A stretch of DNA of 64,000 bases from Deinococcus marmoris DSM 12784 (lineage in GTDB: Bacteria; Deinococcota; Deinococci; Deinococcales; Deinococcaceae). The notes under the pieces were generated by a model, which did not search any database, was not told where the DNA came from, and saw only the letters and a list, made by a program, of their open reading frames with translations. This document shows positions 1 through 12,040 of the stretch, in pieces. Made by a program: the position numbers and the translations under genes. Where the stretch lies: the NCBI RefSeq assembly GCF_000701405.1, contig NZ_JNIV01000009.1, forward strand, positions 12,912 to 76,911. Direction: 5' to 3'. The number at the start of each line of letters is the position of its first letter. Within the stretch, counting starts at the first letter, position 1.

Positions 1-131
1 TGGCCAGCGCCGCCGCCGGGGAATCCTCCGACGCCGTCGTGGCCCGCGCCGACGAGGCGATGTACAGCGCCAAGCAGCAGGGGCGCAACGACATCCGTCT
101 GGCCGAGTGGCGGCGCAATACGGTTGGCTGA
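1..131 (+). CDS. GGDEF-domain protein, C-terminal end (partial)
   Basis: The reading frame enters from the left edge (first full codon at 3) and stops with TGA at 129-131. The visible end contains ARADEAMYSAKQQGRN, the conserved last helix of GGDEF (diguanylate cyclase) domains, followed by about a dozen residues. Family knowledge: GGDEF proteins make cyclic di-GMP from two GTP. The catalytic GGDEF loop and any sensor domain lie outside the window, so activity cannot be judged. The stop codon TGA is immediately followed by the terminal repeat of the IS630-type relic. Confidence 0.8.
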   Translation, partial: ASAAAGESSDAVVARADEAMYSAKQQGRNDIRLAEWRRNTVG

Positions 132-645
132 TGCGGACTCCGATTAATTAGCACAGAGAGGCAAACAGCGGAGCAGGGTCTGCTGGGTCATGAGGTCCGA
201 CTGATTTTCAAGCCGGGCAGACTGTTGGCGCAGCACGTCCTAGAGTTCTTTCAGCGACTCTGAAAAACGATTCGCCAGTGGCCCATCCGTCAACTTCCAG
301 ACGCGCTCAGCCGGTTGCCATTCCGGTGAATACGCGGACAGTCTGACTGTTTCGGTGCCTGGATGATGTCCTTGCACTGGAGGGACATGATGATGCGGGC
401 CAGCATCCGCGTTGGCGGCAAACGCGGCAGTCAAGAATCGGCACGCCCTTTGCCTCACTTCGGGCACCAGTCGGAACTGGCTGGCCCCTGTTGCTGGGCA
501 GATGAGGGCATACAGGTAGAACCATTCTTAATGCGGCAAAAACCGGAACAGCGCTACTTCCTACGCTCCATGCCCGGAGGGACGTTTTTCTCGCTCCCTT
601 CAGATATTCATGTGTTTCCTAGCGCCCTTCAATCGGAAGCCGTGT
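131..645 (-). mobile_element. Decayed IS630-family element with MITE-like end
   Basis: A 515-bp segment bounded by imperfect inverted repeats: ATGCGGACTCCGATT at 131-145 and its counterpart AATCGGAAGCCGTGT at 631-645. The left two thirds hold a broken IS630 transposase C-terminus. The right part (about 530-645) is alignable with the 136-bp repeats at 9225-9360 and 63058-63193. The simplest reading is an IS630 copy with the 5' part of its transposase gene deleted. Its right end touches the stop codon of guaA. Confidence 0.6.
144..537 (-). pseudogene. IS630-family transposase remnant
   Basis: Reading the minus strand gives EWFYLYALICPATGAS, then LSAYSPEWQPAERVW, which matches the IS630 signature LPPYSPELNPxERxW around the last catalytic acidic residue of the DDE triad. 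The frame is broken by an in-frame TAG at 240-242; beyond it DVLRQQSARLENQ continues the usual C-terminus up to a TAA at 144-146. The region that should carry the second catalytic Asp (consensus DNAGWH) reads HVPPVQGHHPG. The N-terminal half is missing. It is not expected to make an active transposase. Confidence 0.7.
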
Positions 646-2189
646 CATTCCCACTCAATCGTGGCGGGCGGCTTGCCGGTGATGTCGTAGACCACGCGGT
701 TGATCTCATGGACCCCATTGACGATGCGGTTGCTCATGGTGGCCAGAAATTCCCAGGGCAGCCGCGCCCATTCGGCAGTCATGTAGTCGTCGGTGGTCAC
801 GGCCCGTAGCGCCGCCGTGTAGCTGTAGGTGCGCTCGTCCCCCATCACGCCCACGCTTCTGATGGGGGTCAGGATCGCCAGCGCCTGCGAACAGCCGTCG
901 TACAGCCCGAATTCACGCAGGCCCGAGATGAAGATGTCGTCCACCCGGCGCAGGATGTCCATCTTTTCCTCTGAAATTGCGCCCAGGCAGCGGATCGCCA
1001 GCCCCGGCCCCGGAAAGGGATGGCGCATGCGGATGTGTTCAGGCAGCCCCAGCAACTTGGCAATCTGGCGCACCTCGTCCTTGAAGAGCGTGCGGAAGGG
1101 TTCCACCAGCTTGAAATTCAGGTCTTCGGGCAGGCCGCCCACATTGTGGTGGCTCTTGATGTTGGCCGCGCCGGACTTGTCGGCGCTCAGTCCGCCCGCC
1201 GACTCGATCACGTCCGGGTAAAGGGTGCCCTGGGCCAGAAAGTCGAACGGGCCGTGTTCCTTCGCCTGGATCGCCGCCTCGCGCTCGAAGGCCCGGATGA
1301 ATTCGCGCCCGATGATCTTGCGCTTCTGCTCGGGGTCCGAGACGCCCTCCAGCGCGCCCATAAACTCGGCTCGGGCGTCCACCGTGACCAGATGCACGCC
1401 GAGGGGAATCAGCGCGGCCTCCACCTGTTCGCGTTCCCCCAGGCGCAGCAGGCCGTGGTCAATGAATACGGCGGTCAGCCTCTCCCCCACCGCCCGCGCC
1501 AGCAGCAGCCCCAGCGTGGAACTGTCCACACCGCCGCTGATCGCCAGCAACACGCGCCCGCTCTGTACCTGCTTCTGCACGTCCGCGATCAGATCGTCGA
1601 TGATGTGTTCCGCCGTCCAGTCGCGCGCCACACCGCAGATGGTCAGGAAATTGCCCAGAATCTGACCGCCCTTGGGGGTGTGGACCACTTCCGGGTGAAA
1701 TTGCAAGCCGTAGCGCCGGGTCTGCGGATTTTCGATGGCGGCGACGGGCGTATCCGCCGTTTCGGCAATGACCTCATAGCCCTGCGGCAACTGGGTCACG
1801 CTGTCGCTGTGGCTCATCCAGGCGACAAATTCGCCGCTGATCCCCTCAAACAATTGGCCGCCGTAACGGGTCAGGTCCGCCTTGCCGTACTCGCGCTTGC
1901 CCGCCCGTTTCACGTCGCCGCCCGCCTCATGCGCGAGGTACTGCATGCCGTAGCACACACCCAGGATCGGGATGTCCAACTCCATCACGCCGGGGGCGGG
2001 CCTGGGAGCGGTCTCGTCGTACACGCTGCTGGGGCCACCCGACAGCACGATGCCCTGCGGACTTTCCTGCTGAATCCGCTCCAGCGAGGCCGAGCCGGGC
2101 AGAATCACGCTGTAGGCCCCCAGCTCGCGGAACCGCCGCGCGATCAGGCGGGTAAATTGACTGCCGAAATCCAGAATGACAACGCTCAT
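645..2189 (-). CDS. guaA: GMP synthase (glutamine-hydrolysing)
   Basis: Last step of GMP synthesis: XMP plus glutamine plus ATP gives GMP. An N-terminal class I glutamine amidotransferase domain carries [14 protein letters not shown] with the nucleophile Cys at about residue 79. The ATP-pyrophosphatase domain carries the P-loop [11 protein letters not shown], and the end PATIEWE is the family's conserved C-terminus. Length about 514 residues is normal. A GTG six codons upstream (2207) keeps the frame open, but the ATG at 2189 gives [11 protein letters not shown], the usual family start. Cytosolic, apparently monocistronic. Its stop codon abuts the IS630 relic. Confidence 0.95.
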   Translation of the reverse strand: MSVVILDFGSQFTRLIARRFRELGAYSVILPGSASLERIQQESPQGIVLSGGPSSVYDETAPRPAPGVMELDIPILGVCYGMQYLAHEAGGDVKRAGKREYGKADLTRYGGQLFEGISGEFVAWMSHSDSVTQLPQGYEVIAETADTPVAAIENPQTRRYGLQFHPEVVHTPKGGQILGNFLTICGVARDWTAEHIIDDLIADVQKQVQSGRVLLAISGGVDSSTLGLLLARAVGERLTAVFIDHGLLRLGEREQVEAALIPLGVHLVTVDARAEFMGALEGVSDPEQKRKIIGREFIRAFEREAAIQAKEHGPFDFLAQGTLYPDVIESAGGLSADKSGAANIKSHHNVGGLPEDLNFKLVEPFRTLFKDEVRQIAKLLGLPEHIRMRHPFPGPGLAIRCLGAISEEKMDILRRVDDIFISGLREFGLYDGCSQALAILTPIRSVGVMGDERTYSYTAALRAVTTDDYMTAEWARLPWEFLATMSNRIVNGVHEINRVVYDITGKPPATIEWE

Positions 2190-2259
2190 TGGGGCCGATT
2201 GTGCCACGAAGGGGCGGGGTCTGGCGGGGACTCTCTTCCTCTGGCCGGAGAGCCAGCGA

Positions 2260-3240
2260 TCAGTACCCCCGGTGGGTCACCCGTCCACCCGCTTCTTCCA
2301 GCCAGTCCGTGACTGCGCCCACCGCCGCCTTGACCCCCGGCGTGATGATCGGGCCGCCAAATTTGGCGAGGCGCACCAGATGGCTGCCGTCCTCGCGCCC
2401 GGTAATGCCGATCAGCACTTCCTGCGTGAGTTCCCCTTCCACGACATGCGCCAGCGCCACCCAGCCGTCCCGGCGCAGGCTGGCGTACAGATCCAGCAGG
2501 ATAACGGTCCAGCCGTTCGCGCGGGCCGTGCGCTTCTCGAAGGGCTGGCCGGGGGCAGCGGGGATAAAGTCTGCGGGCAGGGTCAGGATGGCGTGTGGCA
2601 CGAGGTCAGGGTCCTCCGGGTAGGGGTGGATGTCGCCGTGTGGGACAACCGGGTGGGCGGTGGGCGTGAAGAGGGCGTGCTGGGCACTGAGGCCCAGATC
2701 ACGCCATTTGAGGGCGTACTTGGTTTCCAGCGCGGCGGGCGGCGGTTCGGTCAGTTCCACGTTCATCACGCCGCTGTCCCGCGCAGCCTGACACGCGAAG
2801 TCGAAATACTCGTCGTGATCGGTGGTCAGCAGCACCGCGCCGCCAGGTTTCAGGCGCGAGGCCGCGAGCTGAAAGAAAGGCACGCGCAGCAAACGGTGGT
2901 CCAGATGCCCGGCTTTCGGCCAGGGATCGGGAAAGTTGACGACGATACTGTCCAGTCCACCATGCGGCACCACCTCGCGCAGCAGCACGTCGGCGGGCAG
3001 CTTGGTCAGGATGGCGTTGTCCAGGCCCGCGTTTTTGAGGCGGCGCTGGGCCTTGAGCAGCGAGACGCCCGACAACTCCACGCCCAGATAATTGGGGGCA
3101 GTCTCGAATGTGGCGGCGTAGTGCGGCCAGAAGCGCCCGTCCCCGAAGCCGATTTCCAGCACCCAGGGGCGATCCGGCGTCTGCGGGTACAAGCGGGAGG
3201 CCGAGTCGGGGAAGTGGAAATCGCCCAACGGGTAAATCAT
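2260..3240 (-). CDS. trmB: tRNA (guanine-N7-)-methyltransferase, long form
   Basis: TrmB methylates G46 in the tRNA variable loop using S-adenosylmethionine. The SAM-binding motif [16 protein letters not shown] lies near residue 30, and [14 protein letters not shown] is the conserved TrmB motif. At 326 residues it is about 100 longer than typical TrmB (210-240); the extra part is a C-terminal domain ending [15 protein letters not shown] with no motif I recognise. The ATG overlaps the TGA of the upstream FAD protein (ATGA), so the two are translationally coupled. Confidence 0.9.
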   Translation of the reverse strand: MIYPLGDFHFPDSASRLYPQTPDRPWVLEIGFGDGRFWPHYAATFETAPNYLGVELSGVSLLKAQRRLKNAGLDNAILTKLPADVLLREVVPHGGLDSIVVNFPDPWPKAGHLDHRLLRVPFFQLAASRLKPGGAVLLTTDHDEYFDFACQAARDSGVMNVELTEPPPAALETKYALKWRDLGLSAQHALFTPTAHPVVPHGDIHPYPEDPDLVPHAILTLPADFIPAAPGQPFEKRTARANGWTVILLDLYASLRRDGWVALAHVVEGELTQEVLIGITGREDGSHLVRLAKFGGPIITPGVKAAVGAVTDWLEEAGGRVTHRGY

Positions 3241-3989
3241 GCGCCCACCACGCCCAGTTCCAGCAACTCATCCGAGAGACGGGCCGCGTCCTCCAGCACG
3301 CTGCGGTAGGAACACTCGCCGGGCAACACGCGGCCCACGGCGCGCACGCGGTCAAAGCGGGTGAGCTGAAAGCCGTCCAGCTCCCCCGGTGCGGGCGTCA
3401 GGAAGCGCACGTCGTAGGACGGCGCACCCTCCACCGCCGCCGCCGTGGCCTCCGAGCCGATCAGAAAGACCCCGGAGCGGGCCAGATCGTCGGCCAGGAA
3501 GTCGTAGGCCACCTCCGAGAGTCGCCCGGCCTCCTCCATGCTGTCGCCGATCAGCAGACGGCCTTTCAGGAACGCGCCTACCGCCAGCACGGCCTGACGG
3601 GCGTGCAGCTTCGGCCCCTCCCAGGTGGACAGCACGACTTCATCGCCCGTTTCGTCCAGCTCGGTCACGGTGCTTTGCAGCAGGTGAATGCCGGATGTTC
3701 CCTCGATCTCCGCCTTGAGCTGGCGGTGGAAAGTCCAGCCGTCGGTGTCGGGGGCAATCCCGTCACGGATCAGGGCGAAGACGCTGCCAGGGGGGAAACC
3801 AGCATCGTTAATCGTCGGCGCGTACAGGTTGCCCAGGTGGTCCAGCGCCTGAGACACCAGCAGCACGTCTGCGCCAGCACGCGCCAGCCGCCACGCCAGC
3901 TCGGTTCCGGCCAGGCCCGCGCCCACCACGGCCACGTCGTACAGGTGGCCCGGCTGCGGCTGGCTGCGGGGGGTATGGGGTCCAAACAT
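3237..3989 (-). CDS. Short MnmG/GidA-like FAD-dependent protein
   Basis: A Rossmann FAD-binding motif, DVAVVGAGLAGTELAWRLA, lies near the N-terminus, followed by VLLVSQALDHLGNLYAPTIND, reminiscent of the MnmG/TrmFO family. At about 250 residues it is less than half the length of MnmG, with no helical C-terminal domain, so the tRNA wobble-modification role cannot be assumed. The ATG at 3989 (MFGPHTP) is preferred over one at 4046 because a TACACT -10 box lies at 4000-4005. Coupling to trmB suggests a tRNA-related or redox job, but this is inference. Confidence 0.75.
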   Translation of the reverse strand: MFGPHTPRSQPQPGHLYDVAVVGAGLAGTELAWRLARAGADVLLVSQALDHLGNLYAPTINDAGFPPGSVFALIRDGIAPDTDGWTFHRQLKAEIEGTSGIHLLQSTVTELDETGDEVVLSTWEGPKLHARQAVLAVGAFLKGRLLIGDSMEEAGRLSEVAYDFLADDLARSGVFLIGSEATAAAVEGAPSYDVRFLTPAPGELDGFQLTRFDRVRAVGRVLPGECSYRSVLEDAARLSDELLELGVVGA

Positions 3990-3999
3990 CACTGGGCAG

Positions 4000-4005
4000 A
4001 GTGTA
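4000..4005 (-). promoter_or_regulatory. -10 box for FAD protein-trmB operon
   Basis: TACACT on the minus strand, 10 nt before the ATG at 3989. It matches the TANNNT boxes seen at many starts in this window and argues against the upstream alternative start at 4046. Confidence 0.4.
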
Positions 4006-4078
4006 GCAAGCAGGATGCGGGCGAAAGAGGCGGTGACGATGTCCAACGCCGTCTCTACGCCCCCGCGCCGCCCCGCGC

Positions 4079-4084
4079 TACAGT
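4079..4084 (+). promoter_or_regulatory. -10 box for SRPBCC gene
   Basis: TACAGT, 9 nt before the ATG at 4094, with no Shine-Dalgarno between. It fits the leaderless or near-leaderless pattern common in this window. Confidence 0.4.
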
Positions 4085-4093
4085 GGCCCCCAT

Positions 4094-4651
4094 ATGTCCG
4101 AGTCCATCAGCATCAAGCAGACCATCGTGGTCCGGTCCCGCCCAGACGTCCTCTACCGCCTGGCGCTGGAACCGCGCCGCCGCGTCAAGTGGGATCCCAA
4201 TCTGGCAAAAGCCGAGTACCAGGGCGGTGAGGGCCGATTGATCAACAACGCCCTGGTGCGCTTCAAATTCGCCCGCAAACTGCTGGGGCTGGGGTTCACC
4301 GCCAAATACGGCCAGTTGCAGGCCCCCCAGCGCGGCGGCTGGGAAAGCGTGCGCAACGTGGGGCCGCTGGAAAAACTGACGCAGAGCTGGCAGTTCAAGC
4401 CTATGCCCGGCGGCACCGAGGTCACGCTGAGCATTCATGGCCGTATCCGCTACAAGTGGATCAGAACCCCTGTGGAGCGCCTACTGAACAACATGGTCAT
4501 CACCACGCTGGTGCAGTTGCAGCGCACCGTGGACGCCCAAGGCGCGCAGCTCATGGAAGACATGGGCCGCGAGGTGCAGGAAAAGCAGAGGGCGCAGGCC
4601 AAGGCCGCGAAGGAAGCGGCGAAAGCGAACAAGGGCAAGAAAAAGAAATAG
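4094..4651 (+). CDS. SRPBCC-fold protein with lysine-rich tail
   Basis: 185 residues. The N-terminal 140 or so look like a START/SRPBCC polyketide-cyclase-type ligand-binding fold: IKQTIVVRSRPDVLYRLALEPRRRVKWDPN, then VTLSIHGRIRYKWIRTPVE and an amphipathic C-terminal helix. The last 35 residues are charged and lysine-rich, ending ANKGKKKK, which suggests binding to nucleic acid or to the membrane surface. No catalytic residue is evident. It is transcribed away from the FAD protein-trmB operon. The ligand is unknown. Confidence 0.75.
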   Translation: MSESISIKQTIVVRSRPDVLYRLALEPRRRVKWDPNLAKAEYQGGEGRLINNALVRFKFARKLLGLGFTAKYGQLQAPQRGGWESVRNVGPLEKLTQSWQFKPMPGGTEVTLSIHGRIRYKWIRTPVERLLNNMVITTLVQLQRTVDAQGAQLMEDMGREVQEKQRAQAKAAKEAAKANKGKKKK

Positions 4652-4654
4652 CCG

Positions 4655-5161
4655 TCAGAACGCAGGTTGGCCCTCCCGATACCGGGCGTCCACCAGCACC
4701 ACCGAGGTCTCTATCTGCCGCTCTGGAATGTTCCAGTAGGTGCGGAGCAGGAGGTCTTTCTCGTCTTCCGGGACGACAGAAAAGCCGTGTTTCTGATAGA
4801 AGCTGATAGCCCACGTCGCCGCTGCCCAGGTGCCGATCAGCACGGGCCTGTCGGTGGAATCCAGCAGCTCCCGCAGTAATCTGGAGCCGATGCCGCCGCC
4901 ACGCACGCTGGTGGCGACGTAGGCGTGGCGGATCAGTTTGACGTCTCCCCGGTCCTGAATCCCCATGACGCCAATGACGTGGCCGCCGTCTTCAAAGCAT
5001 GAAAACTCCACGCCATCGGCAATCTGTTGATGCAGTTCATCACTGGGCATATACGGCTCGTGCCAGCGGTCTGCGGGAATCGCGTCACGGTACGCCTGCG
5101 CGGCGTCGTTGATGATCTCGTGAATGCGTTCAAAGTCGGCGGCGGTGGCGCGGCGAATCAT
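4655..5161 (-). CDS. GNAT-family N-acetyltransferase
   Basis: About 168 residues starting MIRRATAADFERIHEIIND, a typical GNAT opening. The acetyl-CoA binding motif A is visible as ATSVRGGGIGSRLLRELL, followed by motif B around ISFYQKHGFSVV. The substrate cannot be predicted. The ATG at 5161 is chosen over an upstream one because the extra codons look non-coding. It lies 10 bp downstream of the cupin gene in the same direction, probably an operon. Confidence 0.85.
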   Translation of the reverse strand: MIRRATAADFERIHEIINDAAQAYRDAIPADRWHEPYMPSDELHQQIADGVEFSCFEDGGHVIGVMGIQDRGDVKLIRHAYVATSVRGGGIGSRLLRELLDSTDRPVLIGTWAAATWAISFYQKHGFSVVPEDEKDLLLRTYWNIPERQIETSVVLVDARYREGQPAF

Positions 5162-5171
5162 GCCCTGGAGT

Positions 5172-5480
5172 TTACCCAGCGTCCACTGAAAGCAGCAGCA
5201 CGCTTCCCTCTTTGGTGTCGAAGGCCGTCCAAGACTCATTGGCCGTGATGCGGTAGCCCTCGCCGGGGCGCAGCCGCACAAAGTTGTTCTGGGGCAGATC
5301 AACCACCGCCTCGCCGCTCAGGCAGATCAGCCAGCCGGTTACGGCTTCGCCCGTCAATTTGCCGCTCAGGTTAAGCACGCGCAGTTCGCCTCCGGGCAGA
5401 CCCACCCATTGCCCCGGCGAACTCTGGGCGAGTCGGGTCAGGTGCAACGCCTGCGGCACGGCAGCTCTTTCGCGGGCCAT
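5172..5480 (-). CDS. Small cupin-domain protein
   Basis: 102 residues forming one small beta-barrel-like domain: GWLICLSGEAVVDLPQNNFVRLRPGEGYRI is the cupin pattern with its proline-glycine turn (LRPGEG). The usual metal-binding histidines are not obvious, so it may be a non-enzymatic or sensor cupin. It sits 4 bp after topA in the direction of transcription and just before the acetyltransferase, so topA, cupin and GNAT may be co-transcribed. Confidence 0.7.
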   Translation of the reverse strand: MARERAAVPQALHLTRLAQSSPGQWVGLPGGELRVLNLSGKLTGEAVTGWLICLSGEAVVDLPQNNFVRLRPGEGYRITANESWTAFDTKEGSVLLLSVDAG

Positions 5481-5484
5481 CTCC

Positions 5485-8388
<2,904 letters not shown>

Positions 8389-8436
8389 GGGGGGCCTTGG
8401 ACATAGGGGGCAACACTCCTGGCGCACTTTGCGAAG

Positions 8437-8471
8437 ACGTCAGGTCAATCACTCTCAGCGTGACCTGACGT
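8437..8471. promoter_or_regulatory. Perfect 11-bp inverted repeat upstream of topA
   Basis: ACGTCAGGTCA at 8437-8447 and its exact complement TGACCTGACGT at 8461-8471, with 13 nt between. It lies between the divergent topA (start 8388) and YdcF gene (start 8653). It could be a protein-binding dyad or a hairpin in the topA leader. There is no T-tract, so a terminator is unlikely. Confidence 0.5.
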
Positions 8472-8639
8472 TTGAAAGGCAGGCCCGAGGGTAGCACGGC
8501 CCCCAAACAGCTTTCGGGAGGTAGAGCGCAAAAGGCGGACAGGCCGTTGTGGGCGCAGATCACGGCGTCAGCAGCCCACGGTCTGGTGGGAAATACCGAT
8601 CTGCATGGCCGCCATGCCACTTTAAGAATATCTTCATGC

Positions 8640-8645
8640 TACGCT
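8640..8645 (+). promoter_or_regulatory. -10 box of YdcF-family gene
   Basis: TACGCT, 7 nt before the ATG at 8653, with no Shine-Dalgarno. Probable leaderless transcript. Confidence 0.4.
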
Positions 8646-8652
8646 GCCCGCC

Positions 8653-9225
8653 ATGCGCTCCAGGGGGTCCACCCTCTCTCTTCTTCCGCTGACCGTGCTG
8701 GCCCTGCTGGCGGTGGGTTTTCTGGCGCTGCCCAATCTGCGTGTGCCCAATACCGAGCGCCCCCATCCCACCCTGATCGTGCTGGGTGCGGCGCAGTACG
8801 CAGGACGGCCCAGCCCGGCCTTTCAGCGGCGGCTGAACCACGCACTGGCGCTTTATCAGGGCGGCGGCGTGACCCGTATCGTGGTCACGGGCGGCAGACG
8901 CCCCGGCGATCCCTTCAGCGAGGGCGAGGTGGGGCAGGCGTACCTGGAGAAATACGGCGTCCCGGCCTCTGCCCTGCTGGCCGAGGCACGCAGCCGGACC
9001 ACCCTCGAAAACCTGCGCTTTGCCCGCACCATGCTGCCGCCCCACACGCCCATCACGCTGGTCACCGACGAGGCCCACGCGCCACGCGCCCTGGCCCTGG
9101 CCCGCGCGCTGGGCATGGAAGCCGATGTCAGTGCCAGCCCGCTGAGCAAGGGCGTCAGCCGCAGTTACCTGCTGCGCGAGAAGGTGGCGCTGGTGGCTTA
9201 CGCGCTGATCGGCATTCGGCTGTGA
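8653..9225 (+). CDS. YdcF/DUF218-family membrane-anchored protein
   Basis: 190 residues with an N-terminal membrane segment (about 9-27, LSLLPLTVLALLAVGFLAL). The DUF218 core follows: PTLIVLGAAQYAGRPSP, then IVVTGGRRPGDPFSEGEV, ARSRTTLENLRFAR and ITLVTDEAHAPRAL. Known members (YdcF, SanA, ElyC) affect envelope integrity or bind nucleotides; the exact activity is unresolved. The stop codon TGA runs directly into the terminal repeat of the 136-bp element. Confidence 0.85.
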   Translation: MRSRGSTLSLLPLTVLALLAVGFLALPNLRVPNTERPHPTLIVLGAAQYAGRPSPAFQRRLNHALALYQGGGVTRIVVTGGRRPGDPFSEGEVGQAYLEKYGVPASALLAEARSRTTLENLRFARTMLPPHTPITLVTDEAHAPRALALARALGMEADVSASPLSKGVSRSYLLREKVALVAYALIGIRL

Positions 9226-9360
9226 TACGGATTCCGTCTGTTTCGCGTAGAAATCGGGACAGCGCCGATTCCTCCGCTCCACGCCCGGAACCCGTTTTTC
9301 TCCCACTCACTCCGTTCGGATTTCCAGGTGTTTCCAACACCTTTCAATCGGAGTCCGTAT
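9225..9360 (+). repeat. 136-bp MITE-like repeat, copy B
   Basis: Begins ATACGGATTCCGTCTG and ends CAATCGGAGTCCGTAT, so its ends are inverted repeats. A copy of identical length in reverse orientation is at 63058-63193, and a partial copy forms the right end of the IS630 relic at about 530-645. The middle shares the segment CTCCACGCCCGGAACCCGTT. It encodes no protein. It follows the YdcF stop codon directly, so it may supply that gene's 3' end structure. Confidence 0.75.
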
Positions 9361-9465
9361 AAAGCGTGATCCGCGTCACTTTGCGTTAGAGTGGTGATGT
9401 CCCGCAAGGGACGGGGTGCATGACAACTGGGGAAAAGCGAGCAGGCCATGAACTCCGAGCGTGAA

Positions 9466-9508
9466 GAAGCGCCCGGATTCGCACTCCGGGCGCTTCAAAG
9501 GAGGTGAT
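9466..9508 (+). promoter_or_regulatory. 12-bp hairpin abutting an extended Shine-Dalgarno
   Basis: GAAGCGCCCGGA at 9466-9477 pairs perfectly with TCCGGGCGCTTC at 9485-9496 around a 7-nt loop. It is followed directly by AAGGAGGTGAT (9498-9508), an 11-nt match to the 16S anti-Shine-Dalgarno, six nt before the ATG at 9515. A smaller GTCCC/GGGAC hairpin lies upstream near 9403-9417. Such a leader is unusual here, where most genes lack any ribosome-binding site, and suggests control of translation or mRNA processing. Confidence 0.65.
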
Positions 9509-9514
9509 ATTCCT

Positions 9515-9643
9515 ATGACTAAACATCGTAAGGATACACCGAAACGCCGACGTAAACCGAGCGCGGGTGACGTTGCTGTGATCTTAACAGCAATCGCTGC
9601 CCTGCTCACCGGTTTCGCGGCGGTCCTGACAGCCCTGAAGTAA
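9515..9643 (+). CDS. Small basic single-span membrane peptide (42 aa)
   Basis: Starts MTKHRKDTPKRRRKPSAG, a strongly basic head, followed by one hydrophobic span of about 22 residues (VAVILTAIAALLTGFAAVLTAL) and a terminal Lys. The ATG at 9515 is fixed by the near-perfect Shine-Dalgarno at 9498-9508. A transcription terminator follows at 9695. The shape resembles holin-like or type I toxin peptides, but no antisense RNA can be shown and I recognise no named family. It is a self-contained leader-ORF-terminator unit between a repeat and murJ. Confidence 0.6.
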   Translation: MTKHRKDTPKRRRKPSAGDVAVILTAIAALLTGFAAVLTALK

Positions 9644-9694
9644 CGCCCCTCGCCCCCCAGTTGCACCTTTATACAGATATCGCAGTAAAGATGA

Positions 9695-9716
9695 CGCCCG
9701 GAGGGGCGATTTTTCG
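9695..9716 (+). terminator. Rho-independent terminator after small peptide gene
   Basis: CGCCC (9695-9699), loop GGAG, GGGCG (9704-9708), then ATTTTT. It lies 52 nt after the stop codon of the 42-aa peptide. murJ converges on it from the right, ending at 9727. Confidence 0.6.
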
Positions 9717-9726
9717 TTTTGACCCC

Positions 9727-11328
<1,602 letters not shown>

Positions 11329-11522
11329 GCGGTCAACTGTAGTGGATTGGGCTGCGGGATGTGAGGAAACAGACAGACGGGGGCACAACGCGGTCTTCTG
11401 GCCGCCCGCTGAAAGTGAGGCCACCGGGCAGACCATCCCCTCAAACAGACTGGAAGGGCATCTGGGCAACACCCGTGAAAAGGTCCTTGCTCTCCCCTTT
11501 CTCTGGCCCGGCGAAGAGCCAG

Positions 11523-11549
11523 AAAAAGCCCTCTCCGTGGGGAAAGGGC
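11523..11549 (-). terminator. Terminator of the pgm operon
   Basis: On the minus strand GCCCTTTCC, loop CCAC, GGAGAGGGC pair over nine positions with one G-U, followed by TTTTT. It lies about 30 bp after the stop of the 153-aa gene that follows pgm. Confidence 0.75.
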
Positions 11550-11564
11550 CAGCGGAGTGATCGT

Positions 11565-11601
11565 GCGCGTGTAACGACTACACCTCCTTCGTTACACGCG
11601 C
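11565..11601. repeat. 13-bp perfect inverted repeat over a stop codon
   Basis: GCGCGTGTAACGA at 11565-11577 and TCGTTACACGCGC at 11589-11601, 11-nt loop. The right arm is the last codons of the 153-aa gene, and the loop contains its stop codon. On the minus strand the loop reads AGGAGGTGTAG. No T-tract follows; the true terminator is further on. It probably stabilises the mRNA 3' end. Confidence 0.5.
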
Positions 11602-12039
11602 CGTCCCATCCGCCCCCACCCGTAACCGCGCCTCCCCGAACGACGCATCCAGCGTCAGTCCTTTCAGATACACGCGGAGATGTTCGGGTAGGTCATTCAC
11701 GGTAAACGGCGTGCGCGGCGCGGCCACCAGACGGTAAACGCTGGACTCATCGGGCACGCGGTCATACACGAAGGCTCCCCGGCGCTGGGGCGGGGTCAGG
11801 TGTTCGTCGAAACCACCTGCGGGGGCGTTGGGCGGCTCGGTTTCGGGGCGGGTGTCGATCCAGACGTGCAGGGCCTCCAGCAATTCCTCGGAGGCCAGGG
11901 CCGCGTCCGGCACCCCGGCGTCGTCGCCCGCCGCCATGAACTGCGCGACATGCCCGCGTGCATCGGCGGCGAACCAGTCGAATTCCACGCCGCGCAGTTC
12001 CTCACGGGTAATGACGGTGTGCGGCGCACTCTCCCCCAC
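11578..12039 (-). CDS. Conserved hypothetical acidic protein (153 aa)
   Basis: Starts with GTG directly after and overlapping the TAG of pgm, so it is co-translated with it. The sequence MGESAPHTVITREELRGVEFDWFAADARGHVAQF gives no recognised catalytic motif or membrane span. It is acidic in the middle (DTRPETEPPNAPAGGFDE). The opening EFDWFAADxxGHVA resembles small uncharacterised bacterial proteins with an Asp-Trp-Phe-Ala start. Function unknown. It ends in the 13-bp inverted repeat, then the operon terminator. Confidence 0.7.
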   Translation of the reverse strand: MGESAPHTVITREELRGVEFDWFAADARGHVAQFMAAGDDAGVPDAALASEELLEALHVWIDTRPETEPPNAPAGGFDEHLTPPQRRGAFVYDRVPDESSVYRLVAAPRTPFTVNDLPEHLRVYLKGLTLDASFGEARLRVGADGTARVTKEV

Positions 12040-12040
12040 C

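Noticed and set aside
4456..4806. Plus-strand frame across the end of the SRPBCC gene
   Set aside because: Out-of-frame shadow of the SRPBCC gene that runs into the acetyltransferase on the other strand.
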